Below, one piece after another: positions 7,825 to 15,728 of a stretch of 43,045 bases of DNA. The position numbers and the translations under genes were made by a program. Under the pieces are notes generated by a model, which was not told the DNA's origin, ran no database searches, and was given only the letters and a program-made list of their open reading frames with translations. Source of the stretch: an uncultured Oscillospiraceae bacterium (GTDB lineage: Bacteria > Bacillota_A > Clostridia > Oscillospirales > Oscillospiraceae); assembly GCA_934635515.1 (NCBI GenBank), contig CAKTZK010000003.1, forward strand, positions 1-43,045, given 5' to 3'. Every line of letters begins with the position of its first letter. Position 1 is the stretch's first letter.

Positions 7825-8736
7825 TTATGCCCCCAGGGTCAAAAGTCCCGTCAGTGTCGCGGCCGTGTCGGCGGACACCTTGAAGATGGCCGGCACATCG
7901 TTGTACACGGCAAAATAGCCGTCCCCATAGGCCAGGCCCAGCTTCAGGGTGAAGCTGTCCGTGCCGCCCTTGCCGCTGCTGTAGCTGACGGTAACGCTTA
8001 CCGCAGGCTCTGTCAGGCCGCAGATGGGGTAGGCCCCGGAGCTGGGGTTGTAGTCCACGCAGGACTGCAGCGCCAGGCCCTGGCCCAAAAGGGCCACAAA
8101 GGACTCTACCTCTGCGGAGACGTCCTTTGTGTCGCAGAGCCAGCTGCCGTCTCCGTCCCGGGAAGCGGTGCGGGAAACATCCCCTCCCTGCACCTGGATG
8201 CTCACCAGAGCCTCCGGGGCCAGCACCGGAATCTGGGGGATCTGCACCAGCTGGTAAATGTTCCGGTCCATCATCTGCACCAGCGCGTCGGACACAACGT
8301 AAATTTTCGATGTGTCCCCGTCCCGGCACATGTAGTACCCACCGCCCTCGGCGGCGCTGCCGATCTGCAGGGACAGGCCGGAGCCGTCGTCGTTTTTGAT
8401 CTCCAGAGTGCGGTCCGGTGCGTCCAGGTCATAGGCGGTGATGTCGCCGGGATCTGCCAGAGACGTCAGGGTGTTCAGGGCGCTTACCTGGTCCAGCAGC
8501 TCCTGCATTTTGCTCTGGTCCAGGGGAATGGTGGTGTCGTCCTTCCACTGCCACAGGTCCTCCTCATTTTTGTTGAAGCGGAGGGTGTAGCTGCTGTTTT
8601 TATAGATCAGCTCCTGCGTAGAGGCGCTGATAAGCTGTGTTTCATTGAGGGTCTGGTCGATGGCCTTGTCCTTCTTGCCGCAGGCGGCGCAGGTCAGCAG
8701 CACTGCGCTCAATAATAGGATCATGAGTCTTTTCAT
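7825..8736 (-). CDS. Lipoprotein resembling DUF4340 proteins
   Basis: A 303-residue exported lipoprotein. It begins MKRLMILLLSAVLLTCAAC, a signal peptide with a probable lipobox cysteine at residue 19, followed by GKKDK. The rest is soluble, beta-rich and repetitive in layout, with W-Q-W-K, DLDAPDRTLEIK and a second similar unit near FTLKLGLAYGDGYFAVY. This pattern is what I associate with DUF4340 proteins. In other genomes such proteins can sit beside ABC-type export genes; none is present here. It stands alone, with AAGGAG as ribosome site and its own terminator. Function is unknown. Confidence 0.7.
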   Translation of the reverse strand: MKRLMILLLSAVLLTCAACGKKDKAIDQTLNETQLISASTQELIYKNSSYTLRFNKNEEDLWQWKDDTTIPLDQSKMQELLDQVSALNTLTSLADPGDITAYDLDAPDRTLEIKNDDGSGLSLQIGSAAEGGGYYMCRDGDTSKIYVVSDALVQMMDRNIYQLVQIPQIPVLAPEALVSIQVQGGDVSRTASRDGDGSWLCDTKDVSAEVESFVALLGQGLALQSCVDYNPSSGAYPICGLTEPAVSVTVSYSSGKGGTDSFTLKLGLAYGDGYFAVYNDVPAIFKVSADTAATLTGLLTLGA

Positions 8737-8806
8737 GGAATCTGCTCCTTGCTCTGTGATTTTCCGATTATAGCAGATTTTTTTCCAAAAGGGAAGACCT
8801 GCCCCC

Positions 8807-8841
8807 GGAAAAGAAAAGCGGAGCAGCGATGGCTGCTCCGC
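8807..8841 (-). terminator. Terminator of the Gfo/Idh/MocA gene
   Basis: A ten-base stem GCGGAGCAGC / GCTGCTCCGC with a short loop, followed on the minus strand by TTTTCTTTTCC. It lies directly after the oxidoreductase stop codon. Confidence 0.85.
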
Positions 8842-8855
8842 AGAGGATATGTGTT

Positions 8856-9887
8856 TTACAGGTGCGAAACGAACGCACTGTTCACCGCCACCGTGCGGCT
8901 GATGTCCGAGGACTTGATGCTGGCGAAGATGGTGCGCATAATGGTCAGAGCCTTCTTGCCGCTGACCTCCGGATCCCGGTCGTGCTCCAGCGCATCCACA
9001 AACTCGTCAATGACGCCGCTGCGGGTGGTGGGCTCGAAGCTGTAGGCCGTGGAGGTGTTGCTCATGTCCCGCACCACGATGGGGGCACCGGGATCGCTAT
9101 AAATGAGCATGATGCCCTTGGTGCCGTAGAGGCAGGTGGAGTTGCACTCCTTGCCGTAGACCGTCCAGCTGGCGGCCATGGTGCCCACGGCGCCGCCGTT
9201 CATGCGCAGGATGCACAGGGCATTGTCGTCCACGCCGATCAGGTGGCCGTGGTCGTCGTGTTTGTTCAGGGTCATCACCTTGGCGGTGGTCTCAATGACC
9301 GTCTGCCCGGTGAGGTATTGGATCAGGTCCAGCTTGTGGATGCCCAGGTCGCTGAGAGCGCCCATGGCGGCCTTGTCCTTGTCGAAGAACCAGGCGTCCC
9401 GGTCCGGGGACCAGCCTTCGGGACCGGCGTTGCCGATGGTGGTGCGGAAGGTGATGATGTCGCCGATGACGCCCGCCTTCAGCAACTCCTTGGCCCGGCG
9501 GTGTACCGGGTCAAAGCGCATGTTGTGGCCCACCATCAGGTGCTTGCCGTTAAACTCGGCGGCGGCCACCATGGACTCGCACTCCGCCAGCGTCACGGCC
9601 ATGGGCTTTTCCACCAGAACGTGCTTGCCGGCGTAGAGGGCGGCGTTGGTGATCTCGGCGTGGTTGCGGTTTTCCACGCATACGGATACGGCGTCGATCT
9701 CGGGATCGTTCAGTAGCTCATAATAGGTATCGTACACTCTGCCGCCGTATTTTTCCGCCATTTGGCTGGCGCGGGCGCTGTTTTTGTCGTAATAGCCCAC
9801 CAATTTGGCATTGGGATTGGTGGCGTACTCCGGCAGATGCCGAGTCTGGGCAATTTTGCCGCAGCCGATGATACCGATTTTGACCAT
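8856..9887 (-). CDS. Gfo/Idh/MocA-family NAD(P)-dependent oxidoreductase
   Basis: A 343-residue cytoplasmic dehydrogenase. The N-terminal Rossmann fold is marked by IGIIGCGKIAQ (residues 4-14) and the family motif EKPMA near 95, where the lysine helps catalysis. The C-terminal half shows the usual beta-sheet substrate domain with a conserved D-L-G-I-H-K-L-D segment. Members oxidise or reduce sugars, inositols or sugar acids; the substrate here is not predictable. The start is set by a purine-rich site (GGAGG) before MVKIG. It is a single gene with its own terminator, divergent from the GNAT-like gene across an AT-rich gap of about 250 bases. Confidence 0.93.
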   Translation of the reverse strand: MVKIGIIGCGKIAQTRHLPEYATNPNAKLVGYYDKNSARASQMAEKYGGRVYDTYYELLNDPEIDAVSVCVENRNHAEITNAALYAGKHVLVEKPMAVTLAECESMVAAAEFNGKHLMVGHNMRFDPVHRRAKELLKAGVIGDIITFRTTIGNAGPEGWSPDRDAWFFDKDKAAMGALSDLGIHKLDLIQYLTGQTVIETTAKVMTLNKHDDHGHLIGVDDNALCILRMNGGAVGTMAASWTVYGKECNSTCLYGTKGIMLIYSDPGAPIVVRDMSNTSTAYSFEPTTRSGVIDEFVDALEHDRDPEVSGKKALTIMRTIFASIKSSDISRTVAVNSAFVSHL

Positions 9888-10047
9888 AATGAATGCCTCC
9901 TTGCGATCCTTTTACAAATATTCTCAAATATAAGTTTCTATCTACCAGGGATTATAACAAAAAAATTCTGCCAGTAAAAGACTTTTTTTATATTTTTTCT
10001 GATTTTGTGCAGCAATCTTTCTTTTCGGACCCTTCACAAATTGGTAC

Positions 10048-10076
10048 TTGCTATTTCCCTGCGGCAAGGTTAAAAT
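10048..10076 (+). promoter_or_regulatory. Promoter of the GNAT-like gene
   Basis: TTGCTA, 17 bases, TAAAAT, in the AT-rich gap between divergent genes. The -10 box matches at five of six positions. A leader of about 60 bases follows. Confidence 0.5.
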
Positions 10077-10139
10077 AAAATTTGCTGTACGGGGCATGGC
10101 CCCCGTCATTCCCAGCGTGAATACAGGAGGATATTGCCC

Positions 10140-11309
10140 ATGGTTTCCATCGTTGAAGTCACCACCCATCGGCAGCTTCGCCAGTTTGTGGACTTCCCGA
10201 ATCAGTTATATAAAGATGTGCCCCAGTTCGTCCCCGCCACCTACAGCGACGATATGGACGACTGGAACAGAAAGAAAAACCCCGCCTTTTCTTACTGCGA
10301 GGCCCGCTGCTGGCTGGCCATGCGCGGCGGCGAGATCGTAGGCCGCATCGGCGCCATTTTAAGCCGCAAGTCCAACGATAAGTGGGGCACCAACCGTCTG
10401 CGCTTTACCCAGGTAGACTTTATCGACGACCCGGAGGTCTCCGCCGCCCTTTTTGATACGGTGGAAAACTGGGCCCGGGAGTTAGGCTGTACCGCCGTCC
10501 ACGGCCCTCTGGGCTTCACCGACATGGACCGGGAGGGTATGCTGGTGGAGGGCTTTGACCGCCGGGGCTGCTTCTTTACATATTATAACCATCCCTACTA
10601 TATGCAGCACATGGCGGCCCTGGGCTATGTGAAGGATGTGGACTGGGTGGAAAATCTCATTACCGCCCCCCAGGATGAAAAGACCTTTGCCCGGTGGAAA
10701 AAGCTCTCGGATTACGTAATGCGCCGGCAAAAGCTGCACACCCTGAAGGTGCGCACCCGGCTGGACTATTTCCCCCTGCTGAAGCCCTTTTTCCAGCTGG
10801 TGAACGAGGCTTACGCCCCCCTCTACGGCACCGTGGACCTGACCCCGGAGCAGATCAAAAAATACAGCATGAAGTTCGCCCCCCTCATCAATCCCAAGCT
10901 GACCTGCTTTGTGATGAACGAGCAGAATGAGCTGGTGGCCTTCGGCGTCAGCGCCCCCAGCATTGCCGAGGCGATGAAAAAGAGCCGGGGACGGCTGTTT
11001 CCCTCCGGCTGGGCGCGGGTGCTCCACGCTTTCCGCCACAACGACACCATCGACCTGCTGCTCATCGCCGTGCGCCCTGACCTGCAGGGCAAGGGTGTCA
11101 ACGCCATCATTCTCAGTGAGGTGATGGAGGGCTGCCGGAAAATGGGCATTCGCTATGCCGAGACCGGCCCCATGCTGGAGGAGAATGAGAAGGTCCAGAC
11201 CCAGTGGCAGAACTTCCCCCTGGAGCAGCACAAGCGCCGCCGCTGCTGGGTGAAGGAGCTGGACGCCGTGCCTGCGGCCGCCGGGGCCCGGGCTGACGCC
11301 TGCCAATAA
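10140..11309 (+). CDS. GNAT-fold acyltransferase-like protein
   Basis: A 389-residue cytoplasmic protein. The middle and C-terminal parts carry acetyltransferase-like features: the segment LLLIAVRPDLQGKGVNAIIL near 310-330 matches the acetyl-CoA binding pattern (V-R-P-x-L-Q-G-K-G), and GHPLGFTDMDREGM-like text near 120 (seen here as GPLGFTDMDREG) is typical of a long GNAT subfamily often annotated as hypothetical. The acceptor is unknown. A TTG codon two codons upstream is possible, but the AGGAGG site is nine bases before this ATG. It is flanked by its own promoter and terminator, so it is a single-gene unit upstream of the cobalamin operon. Confidence 0.78.
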   Translation: MVSIVEVTTHRQLRQFVDFPNQLYKDVPQFVPATYSDDMDDWNRKKNPAFSYCEARCWLAMRGGEIVGRIGAILSRKSNDKWGTNRLRFTQVDFIDDPEVSAALFDTVENWARELGCTAVHGPLGFTDMDREGMLVEGFDRRGCFFTYYNHPYYMQHMAALGYVKDVDWVENLITAPQDEKTFARWKKLSDYVMRRQKLHTLKVRTRLDYFPLLKPFFQLVNEAYAPLYGTVDLTPEQIKKYSMKFAPLINPKLTCFVMNEQNELVAFGVSAPSIAEAMKKSRGRLFPSGWARVLHAFRHNDTIDLLLIAVRPDLQGKGVNAIILSEVMEGCRKMGIRYAETGPMLEENEKVQTQWQNFPLEQHKRRRCWVKELDAVPAAAGARADACQ

Positions 11310-11322
11310 TACGCACCCCTTC

Positions 11323-11348
11323 GGGACCGCCGCAGGCGGTCCCTTTTT
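11323..11348 (+). terminator. Terminator of the GNAT-like gene
   Basis: A perfect nine-base stem GGGACCGCC / GGCGGTCCC with loop GCA, then TTTTT. Confidence 0.92.
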
Positions 11349-11365
11349 GCCGGAAGGCGCCCGGC

Positions 11366-11394
11366 TTTACATCCCGCCGCCGGTATGCTATACT
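11366..11394 (+). promoter_or_regulatory. Promoter of the cobalamin operon
   Basis: TTTACA, 17 bases, TATACT, with TGC before the -10 box. Both boxes match the consensus at five of six positions. Only about 30 bases separate it from the first start codon, which leaves no room for a cobalamin riboswitch. Confidence 0.75.
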
Positions 11395-11428
11395 TTTTCA
11401 GACAGCAAGACAAAGAGGGAGGACGTCT

Positions 11429-12187
11429 ATGGACCGCAGCCAGCTTTATATTTCCACCGTTTCCGCCGGGTGTGACCGGGCGGCCGCCCGGCACGGCCTG
11501 GGCCTGGAGATCGCGGAATACTGCACCGCCTCCAACCTGGACGCGCCCATCCCGCAGGTGCTGGCGGCGGCGGAGAGCCACCGGCAGGCCGCAAGCCGCT
11601 TTGTGTTTCACGCCCCCTTTAATGAGCTTTGCCCCGCCGCCATCGACCCGCTGGCCGTGGACCTGACCCGCAGGCGTTATCGTCAGGCTCTGGCCGCCGC
11701 CCGGGACTGGGGCTGCCGGGTGATGATCGTGCACACCGGGTTTATTCCCCTGGTGTATTTCCCGGAGTGGTTTGTGGAAAAGTCCGTTACCTTCTGGCAG
11801 GCGTTTTTGCGGGAGGTGCCGGAGGATATGACCCTCTGCCTGGAAAACGTTATGGAGCCGTCTCCCCGGATCCCGGTAGATATCGTCCGCCAGGTGGCAG
11901 ATCCCCGGCTGCGCCTGTGTTTGGACGTGGGCCACGCCAATACGGAGGTGTCCCGCACCCCGGTCATGGAGTGGGTGGAGCAGTGCAGGCCCTATCTGCG
12001 GCACCTGCATCTGCACAACAACGCCGGCGGCTGGGACCTCCACGATCCCCTGGACCGGGGCACCGTCCCCATGGAGGAGGTACTGCGCACTCTGGCAGGG
12101 GAGAGGCACCTGAGCTATACACTGGAAACATTGCAGGCGGAGGAGAACGTTCTCTGGCTGCAGGATAAAGGATTTTTGGAGATATGA
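11429..12187 (+). CDS. Xylose-isomerase-like TIM-barrel protein coupled to cobT
   Basis: A 252-residue protein of the sugar phosphate isomerase/epimerase and AP-endonuclease-2 superfamily. The metal-site pattern of that fold is visible in order: FHAPFNE, VHTGF, LCLENVMEP (Glu), LCLDVGHAN (Asp, His), HLHLHNN (His) and YTLETL (Glu). It would act in the cytoplasm on a phosphorylated sugar or related compound. Its stop overlaps the cobT start (ATGA), and it is the first gene of the cobalamin operon, so it probably works in lower-ligand metabolism; this is inference. No gene for alpha-ribazole phosphatase (CobC) is present in the operon, which makes that step one candidate role. GGGAGG is the ribosome site. 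Confidence 0.82.
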   Translation: MDRSQLYISTVSAGCDRAAARHGLGLEIAEYCTASNLDAPIPQVLAAAESHRQAASRFVFHAPFNELCPAAIDPLAVDLTRRRYRQALAAARDWGCRVMIVHTGFIPLVYFPEWFVEKSVTFWQAFLREVPEDMTLCLENVMEPSPRIPVDIVRQVADPRLRLCLDVGHANTEVSRTPVMEWVEQCRPYLRHLHLHNNAGGWDLHDPLDRGTVPMEEVLRTLAGERHLSYTLETLQAEENVLWLQDKGFLEI

Positions 12188-13275
12188 ATTACGAAGAACT
12201 GATCTTGCGGGAGCTGGCCGCCATCACACCCGCAGACCCGGATGCCATGGCCCGGGCGGCGGTCTATCAGGGCACCCTGGCCAAGCCCCCCGGCAGCTTG
12301 GGAGAGCTGGAGAATATCTATATCCGCCTGTGCGGCATCACCGGCGGCCTGCGCCCGGCCTACAGCCCCTGCCGCATCGTTGTCCTCTGCGCGGACAACG
12401 GCGTGGTGGAGGAGGGGGTCTCCGTTACGCCCCGGAGCGTCACGGCGGCCCAGGCGGTGAACATGACCCGGCACCTTACGGGTATGAGCGCCATGGCCCA
12501 CCATTTCGGAGACCAGGTGCAGGTGGTGGACGTGGGCATTGCCGATGAATACGACTGCCCGGCCATTCTGAACCGAAAGATCCTGCCCGGCACCCGCAAC
12601 CTGGCGCGGGAGCCCGCCATGACCCGGCAGGAGGCGGCCCAGGCCGTCTATACGGGCCTGGAGCTGGCCCGCCGGGCCAAAGAGGAGGGTGTGGCCGTTC
12701 TGGGCGCAGGGGAGATGGGCATTGGCAATACCACCACCTCCTCGGCGGTGCTGGCGGCCCTGACGGGCCTTTCGGTGGAGGCCGTTACCGGCCGGGGCGG
12801 CGGCATGACCGACGCGGGCTTCCTGCGGAAAAAGCAGGTCATCACCGATGCCCTGGCTCTGCACCGCCCGGATAAGGACGATGTGCTGGACGTTTTGAGC
12901 AAGGTGGGCGGCCTGGATATCGCCGCCATGTGCGGCGTGTTTCTGGGGGCGGCCCGATACCGGCTTCCGGTGGTCATCGACGGGTTTATCTCCGTGGTGG
13001 CGGCCCTGTGCGCCGGGCGGCTGTGCCCGGCGGCGGTGGACTACTTTTTCGCCTCCCACGCCTCTCACGAGGTGGGCTACGCCGCCGCCGTAAAGGAGCT
13101 GTGCCTGGCTCCGTGGCTGCATCTGGGGATGCGCCTGGGGGAGGGCAGCGGCTGCCCCATCGCCTTCCGGGTGCTGGAGGCGGCCTGCGCCGCCGCCGAG
13201 GGTATGGCCAGCTTTTCCGGCGCCGCCATTGACGACAGCTACCTGGACGACATCCGGGGCAAAGACTGCTTTTAA
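12184..13275 (+). CDS. cobT: Nicotinate-nucleotide--dimethylbenzimidazole phosphoribosyltransferase
   Basis: CobT moves phosphoribose from nicotinate mononucleotide to the lower-ligand base, giving alpha-ribazole phosphate for cobalamin assembly. The 363 residues match the family length. The classic motifs are present: TLAKPPGSLGELE at 31-43, VLGAGEMGIGNTT near 175-187, the DGFISVVAAL segment, HASHEVGY, and LGEGSG near 318-323, where E320 corresponds to the catalytic glutamate. Its ATG lies inside the stop of the TIM-barrel gene (ATGA), so the two are coupled. cobU follows after 18 bases with AAAGGA as ribosome site. The base used (dimethylbenzimidazole, adenine or a phenol) cannot be told from sequence. 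Confidence 0.97.
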   Translation: MNYEELILRELAAITPADPDAMARAAVYQGTLAKPPGSLGELENIYIRLCGITGGLRPAYSPCRIVVLCADNGVVEEGVSVTPRSVTAAQAVNMTRHLTGMSAMAHHFGDQVQVVDVGIADEYDCPAILNRKILPGTRNLAREPAMTRQEAAQAVYTGLELARRAKEEGVAVLGAGEMGIGNTTTSSAVLAALTGLSVEAVTGRGGGMTDAGFLRKKQVITDALALHRPDKDDVLDVLSKVGGLDIAAMCGVFLGAARYRLPVVIDGFISVVAALCAGRLCPAAVDYFFASHASHEVGYAAAVKELCLAPWLHLGMRLGEGSGCPIAFRVLEAACAAAEGMASFSGAAIDDSYLDDIRGKDCF

Positions 13276-13293
13276 GAAAGGACGGCTTCCGCT

Positions 13294-13833
13294 ATGACCG
13301 TGTTTCTCTCCGGCGGCTGTAAAAACGGAAAATCCACCCTGGCCGAGCAGACCGCCGTGTGCCTGAGCCAGCCGGGACGGCTGTATTACCTGGCCACTAT
13401 GATCCCCCACGATGCGGAGGACCGGGCCCGTATTGCCCGCCATGTGGCCAGCCGTTCGGGTCTGGGCTTTCAGACCATAGAGTGCGGCCTGGGGATGGAG
13501 GCGGAGCTGCAGGCGGCGGATGCAGGCGGCACCTATCTGCTGGACAGTGTCACCGCCCTGCTTTCCAACGAGATGTTCCGCCCGGACGGCTCGGTGGACC
13601 TTGCCGCTCCGGAGCGGGTGGCCCGGGAGCTGACGGCCCTGGCTCGGCGGATGAAGAATATGGTGTTTGTCAGCGACTATATCTATTCCGATGCCCTGGA
13701 CTATGGCGACCTTACCGAGGCCTATCGCCGGGGCCTGGCCCATATTGACCGCTGCCTTGCCGCCGTGTGTGACGTGGCGGCGGAGGTGAGCTTCGGTGGC
13801 CGCATTGCCTATAAAGGAGAGCTGCCCGTATGA
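13294..13833 (+). CDS. cobU: Adenosylcobinamide kinase / guanylyltransferase, CobU family
   Basis: CobU phosphorylates adenosylcobinamide and then joins GMP to it. The 179 residues are about the family length. The P-loop GGCKNGKST (7-15) is intact, and H50 in RIARH corresponds to the histidine that carries GMP in known CobU proteins; GLGFQTIE follows as in the family. The C-terminal part differs: where the family has a V-S-N-E-x-G-x-G-I-V-P segment, this protein reads FVSDYIYSD. That missing block is present in the short CobU-like gene at 14582. Its end overlaps cobS by four bases (ATGA). Activity as a full bifunctional enzyme on its own is likely but not certain. Confidence 0.85.
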   Translation: MTVFLSGGCKNGKSTLAEQTAVCLSQPGRLYYLATMIPHDAEDRARIARHVASRSGLGFQTIECGLGMEAELQAADAGGTYLLDSVTALLSNEMFRPDGSVDLAAPERVARELTALARRMKNMVFVSDYIYSDALDYGDLTEAYRRGLAHIDRCLAAVCDVAAEVSFGGRIAYKGELPV

Positions 13834-14570
13834 AAAAATGGTTTACCGGCTTTTCCATGTGCTGGGGGATGTTCTGCGCCATTCCCAATCCCGTCCGCCG
13901 CTGGGACAGCGGCTGCTACCGGCAGATGCTTCTGTGCCTGCCCTTTTTAGGGGGCCTGCTGGGGCTTATCTGGGCGGGCCTGGGCTGGCTGCTACTGCGC
14001 CTTTCGGCCCCCGGTCCTATTTTTGCCCTGTGCATGACGGCGGCCCCCTGGTGCCTGACGGGGTTTATCCATCTGGACGGCTTCATGGACTGCTGTGACG
14101 CGGTGCTCTCCCGCCGGGACCAGGCCCGCCGCCGGGAGATCCTCAAGGACTCCCATGTGGGGTCCTTTGCCGTCATCTGCCTGGTGCTGCTGGCCATGGC
14201 CGGCTACAGCGTGTGGTCCTGCCCGGCGCGGCCGGAGAAACTGTGGGCGCTGCCTCTGGTGTGCGCCGGGGTGCGGTGCGTCAGCGCCGGGGCGGTGCTG
14301 GGCCTTAAACCCCTGGATACCAGCGGCTACCGGGACCTGGTTAGAAGCGGCGGCGCCGTGGCGGCCGCCTGCGTCCTGGCTGCGGTGTCCGTGGGCCTGG
14401 GGATGCTGCTCTCCGGGCGGGGCTTTCTGCCCCCGGCGGCGGCTGTTATGGCGGCGGCTGTCACGGTTTTTTCTCTGCGGCGAAATCTGGGCGGCATGTG
14501 CGGAGATATATCCGGGGCCGCCATTACCCTGGGAGAATTGGCGGGCAGCGCCGCGGTGCTGCTGCTATAA
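13830..14570 (+). CDS. cobS: Adenosylcobinamide-GDP ribazoletransferase
   Basis: CobS joins alpha-ribazole (phosphate) to adenosylcobinamide-GDP, the last assembly step, and is an integral membrane protein. The 246 residues contain about six hydrophobic helices and the family signature GFIHLDGFMDCCDAVLSRRD near 73-92, rich in aspartates that bind metal and substrate. The segment LKDSHVGSFAVI follows, as expected. The start overlaps the cobU stop (ATGA), and the next gene begins 11 bases after its stop, so cobT, cobU, cobS and the second CobU-like gene form one transcript. Confidence 0.95.
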   Translation: MKKWFTGFSMCWGMFCAIPNPVRRWDSGCYRQMLLCLPFLGGLLGLIWAGLGWLLLRLSAPGPIFALCMTAAPWCLTGFIHLDGFMDCCDAVLSRRDQARRREILKDSHVGSFAVICLVLLAMAGYSVWSCPARPEKLWALPLVCAGVRCVSAGAVLGLKPLDTSGYRDLVRSGGAVAAACVLAAVSVGLGMLLSGRGFLPPAAAVMAAAVTVFSLRRNLGGMCGDISGAAITLGELAGSAAVLLL

Positions 14571-14581
14571 GGAGGAAGCGT

Positions 14582-14938
14582 ATGGATCTCATCATCGGCG
14601 GGGCCTATCAGGGAAAGCTGGCCTACGCAATGGAACATTTTCACCTGACCCGGGAGGACCTGTCCTGCTGCGACAGCGGCATAGACACCTCCCGCCGCTG
14701 CCTGTGCTATCTGGAGCAGGCGGTGTATGCCGCCGTGGCTGCCGGGCAGCCTTTCCGGCTGCCGGCTCTCCGGGAGGATGCCGTGGTAATCTGCACGGAT
14801 GTGTCCTGCGGGGTTGTGCCCATGGACAAGACCCAGCGCCTTTGGCGGGAGGAGGTGGGCCGGGCCGTTTGTGCCCTGGCCCGGCAGGCGGATTCCGTCA
14901 CCCGGATCTTCTGCGGCCTGCCCCTGAAGCTGAAATAA
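14582..14938 (+). CDS. Short CobU-like paralogue with degraded P-loop
   Basis: A 118-residue protein, about two thirds of a normal CobU. The N-terminus MDLIIGGAYQGKLAYA aligns with the CobU P-loop, but the serine or threonine after lysine is replaced by leucine. The C-terminal half keeps what cobU at 13294 has lost: a CGVVPMDKTQRLWREEVGR segment, then a conserved A-D-x-V and FCGLPLKLK ending. The histidine region that carries GMP is absent. AAGGAGG lies six bases before the ATG, which excludes the longer upstream frame. It ends the cobalamin operon before a strong terminator. It may be a partner subunit of CobU or a degenerate copy; the tight operon position favours a working protein. Confidence 0.75.
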   Translation: MDLIIGGAYQGKLAYAMEHFHLTREDLSCCDSGIDTSRRCLCYLEQAVYAAVAAGQPFRLPALREDAVVICTDVSCGVVPMDKTQRLWREEVGRAVCALARQADSVTRIFCGLPLKLK

Positions 14939-14943
14939 AAAAA

Positions 14944-14978
14944 CTGCTGGGAAACCTTGTGGTTTCCCGGCAGCTTTT
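14944..14978. terminator. Terminator of the cobalamin operon
   Basis: A 13-base stem CTGCTGGGAAACC / GGTTTCCCGGCAG (one G-T pair) with loop TTGT, then TTTTT. An A run before it lets it also serve the convergent HD-domain gene. Confidence 0.9.
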
Positions 14979-14985
14979 TGTTGTG

Positions 14986-15570
14986 TTACAGGCTCTCCAT
15001 CTGGGCGGCGATGTCCGCCTCGCAGGAGCGCATGGCCTCCAGCGTCTTTTCCATCAGTTCGTCCAGTTCCCAGCCCAGGCGCTCAGCCCCGGTGATGATC
15101 ACATCCCGGGAGCACCCGGCGGCAAACTTCTTATCCTTGAACTTTTTCTTGATGCTTTTCAGCTCCATGTCCTGCACGCTCTTGCTGGGGCGCATCAGGG
15201 CGGCGGCACCGATAAGCCCCGTCAACTCGTCGGCGGCAAAGAGTACCTTCTCCATCTCGTGGGTAGGCTCCACATCGCAGCAGATGCCATACCCGTGGCT
15301 GCACACGGCGTGGATAAACTCCTCGCTGCACCCGGCCTCCTGCAAAAGCTCCGGAGCCTTGATGCAGTGCTGCTCCGGCCACTGCTCAAAGTCAATGTCG
15401 TGGAGCAGGCCCACCGTGGCCCAGAAGTCCGCGTCCTCTCCGTAGCCCAGCTCGTTTGCGTACCAGCGCATGACGCCCTCTACGGTCAGGCCGTGCTGGA
15501 TGTGAAACGGCTCCTTGTTATACTTCTTCAGTGCGGCCAGTGCCGCGTCTCTGCTGATACACTCTTTCAT
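14986..15570 (-). CDS. HD-domain metal-dependent phosphohydrolase
   Basis: A 194-residue cytoplasmic protein with the HD-superfamily metal pattern: H25 in IQHGLTVEGVMRW, the HD pair in VGLLHDIDFEQW (about 54-57), a histidine in AVCSHGYGI and an aspartate in FAADELTGLI. The C-terminal half is charged and helical. Such proteins cleave phosphate esters of nucleotides or related molecules, but the substrate is not predictable. The ribosome site is AAGGAGG, about ten bases before the ATG. It is convergent with the cobalamin operon and shares its terminator. A truncated copy of a structured repeat lies just upstream (15595-15664). Confidence 0.85.
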   Translation of the reverse strand: MKECISRDAALAALKKYNKEPFHIQHGLTVEGVMRWYANELGYGEDADFWATVGLLHDIDFEQWPEQHCIKAPELLQEAGCSEEFIHAVCSHGYGICCDVEPTHEMEKVLFAADELTGLIGAAALMRPSKSVQDMELKSIKKKFKDKKFAAGCSRDVIITGAERLGWELDELMEKTLEAMRSCEADIAAQMESL

Positions 15571-15594
15571 AAAGGGCGTCCTCCTTAGTTAAAA

Positions 15595-15664
15595 TGTTGA
15601 AAAATCCAACAGATTTTCCGTTAAATGGGCCCCGCCCACAAGCGGCGAACTCTGCGAGGCTTTT
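15595..15664 (+). repeat. Structured repeat family, copy A (truncated)
   Basis: This copy keeps only the two ends of the element seen whole at 18800-18984: the first hairpin (TTGAAAAATCC and a partial complement GATTTTCCG) and the closing block CGGCGAACTCTGCGAGGC followed by TTTT. The middle hairpins are missing. It lies in the gap between the HD gene and the ferritin-like gene. Confidence 0.6.
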
Positions 15665-15728
15665 GGCAGTCTGCCCATTTGTTATGCGTATTGTAGCAGT
15701 TTCTTCCCCATTTCGCAAGACCTATTTA

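Noticed and set aside
9888..10139. Riboswitch or small gene in the AT-rich divergent gap
   Set aside because: Only promoter-like boxes were found; no conserved riboswitch core and no frame with a ribosome site.
12115..13743. Minus-strand frame of 542 codons across cobT and cobU
   Set aside because: It runs over two certain genes and has no start signal or domain.
14095..15588. Plus-strand frame of 497 codons across cobS, the CobU-like gene, a terminator and the HD gene
   Set aside because: It passes through a strong terminator and three better-supported genes; no ribosome site.
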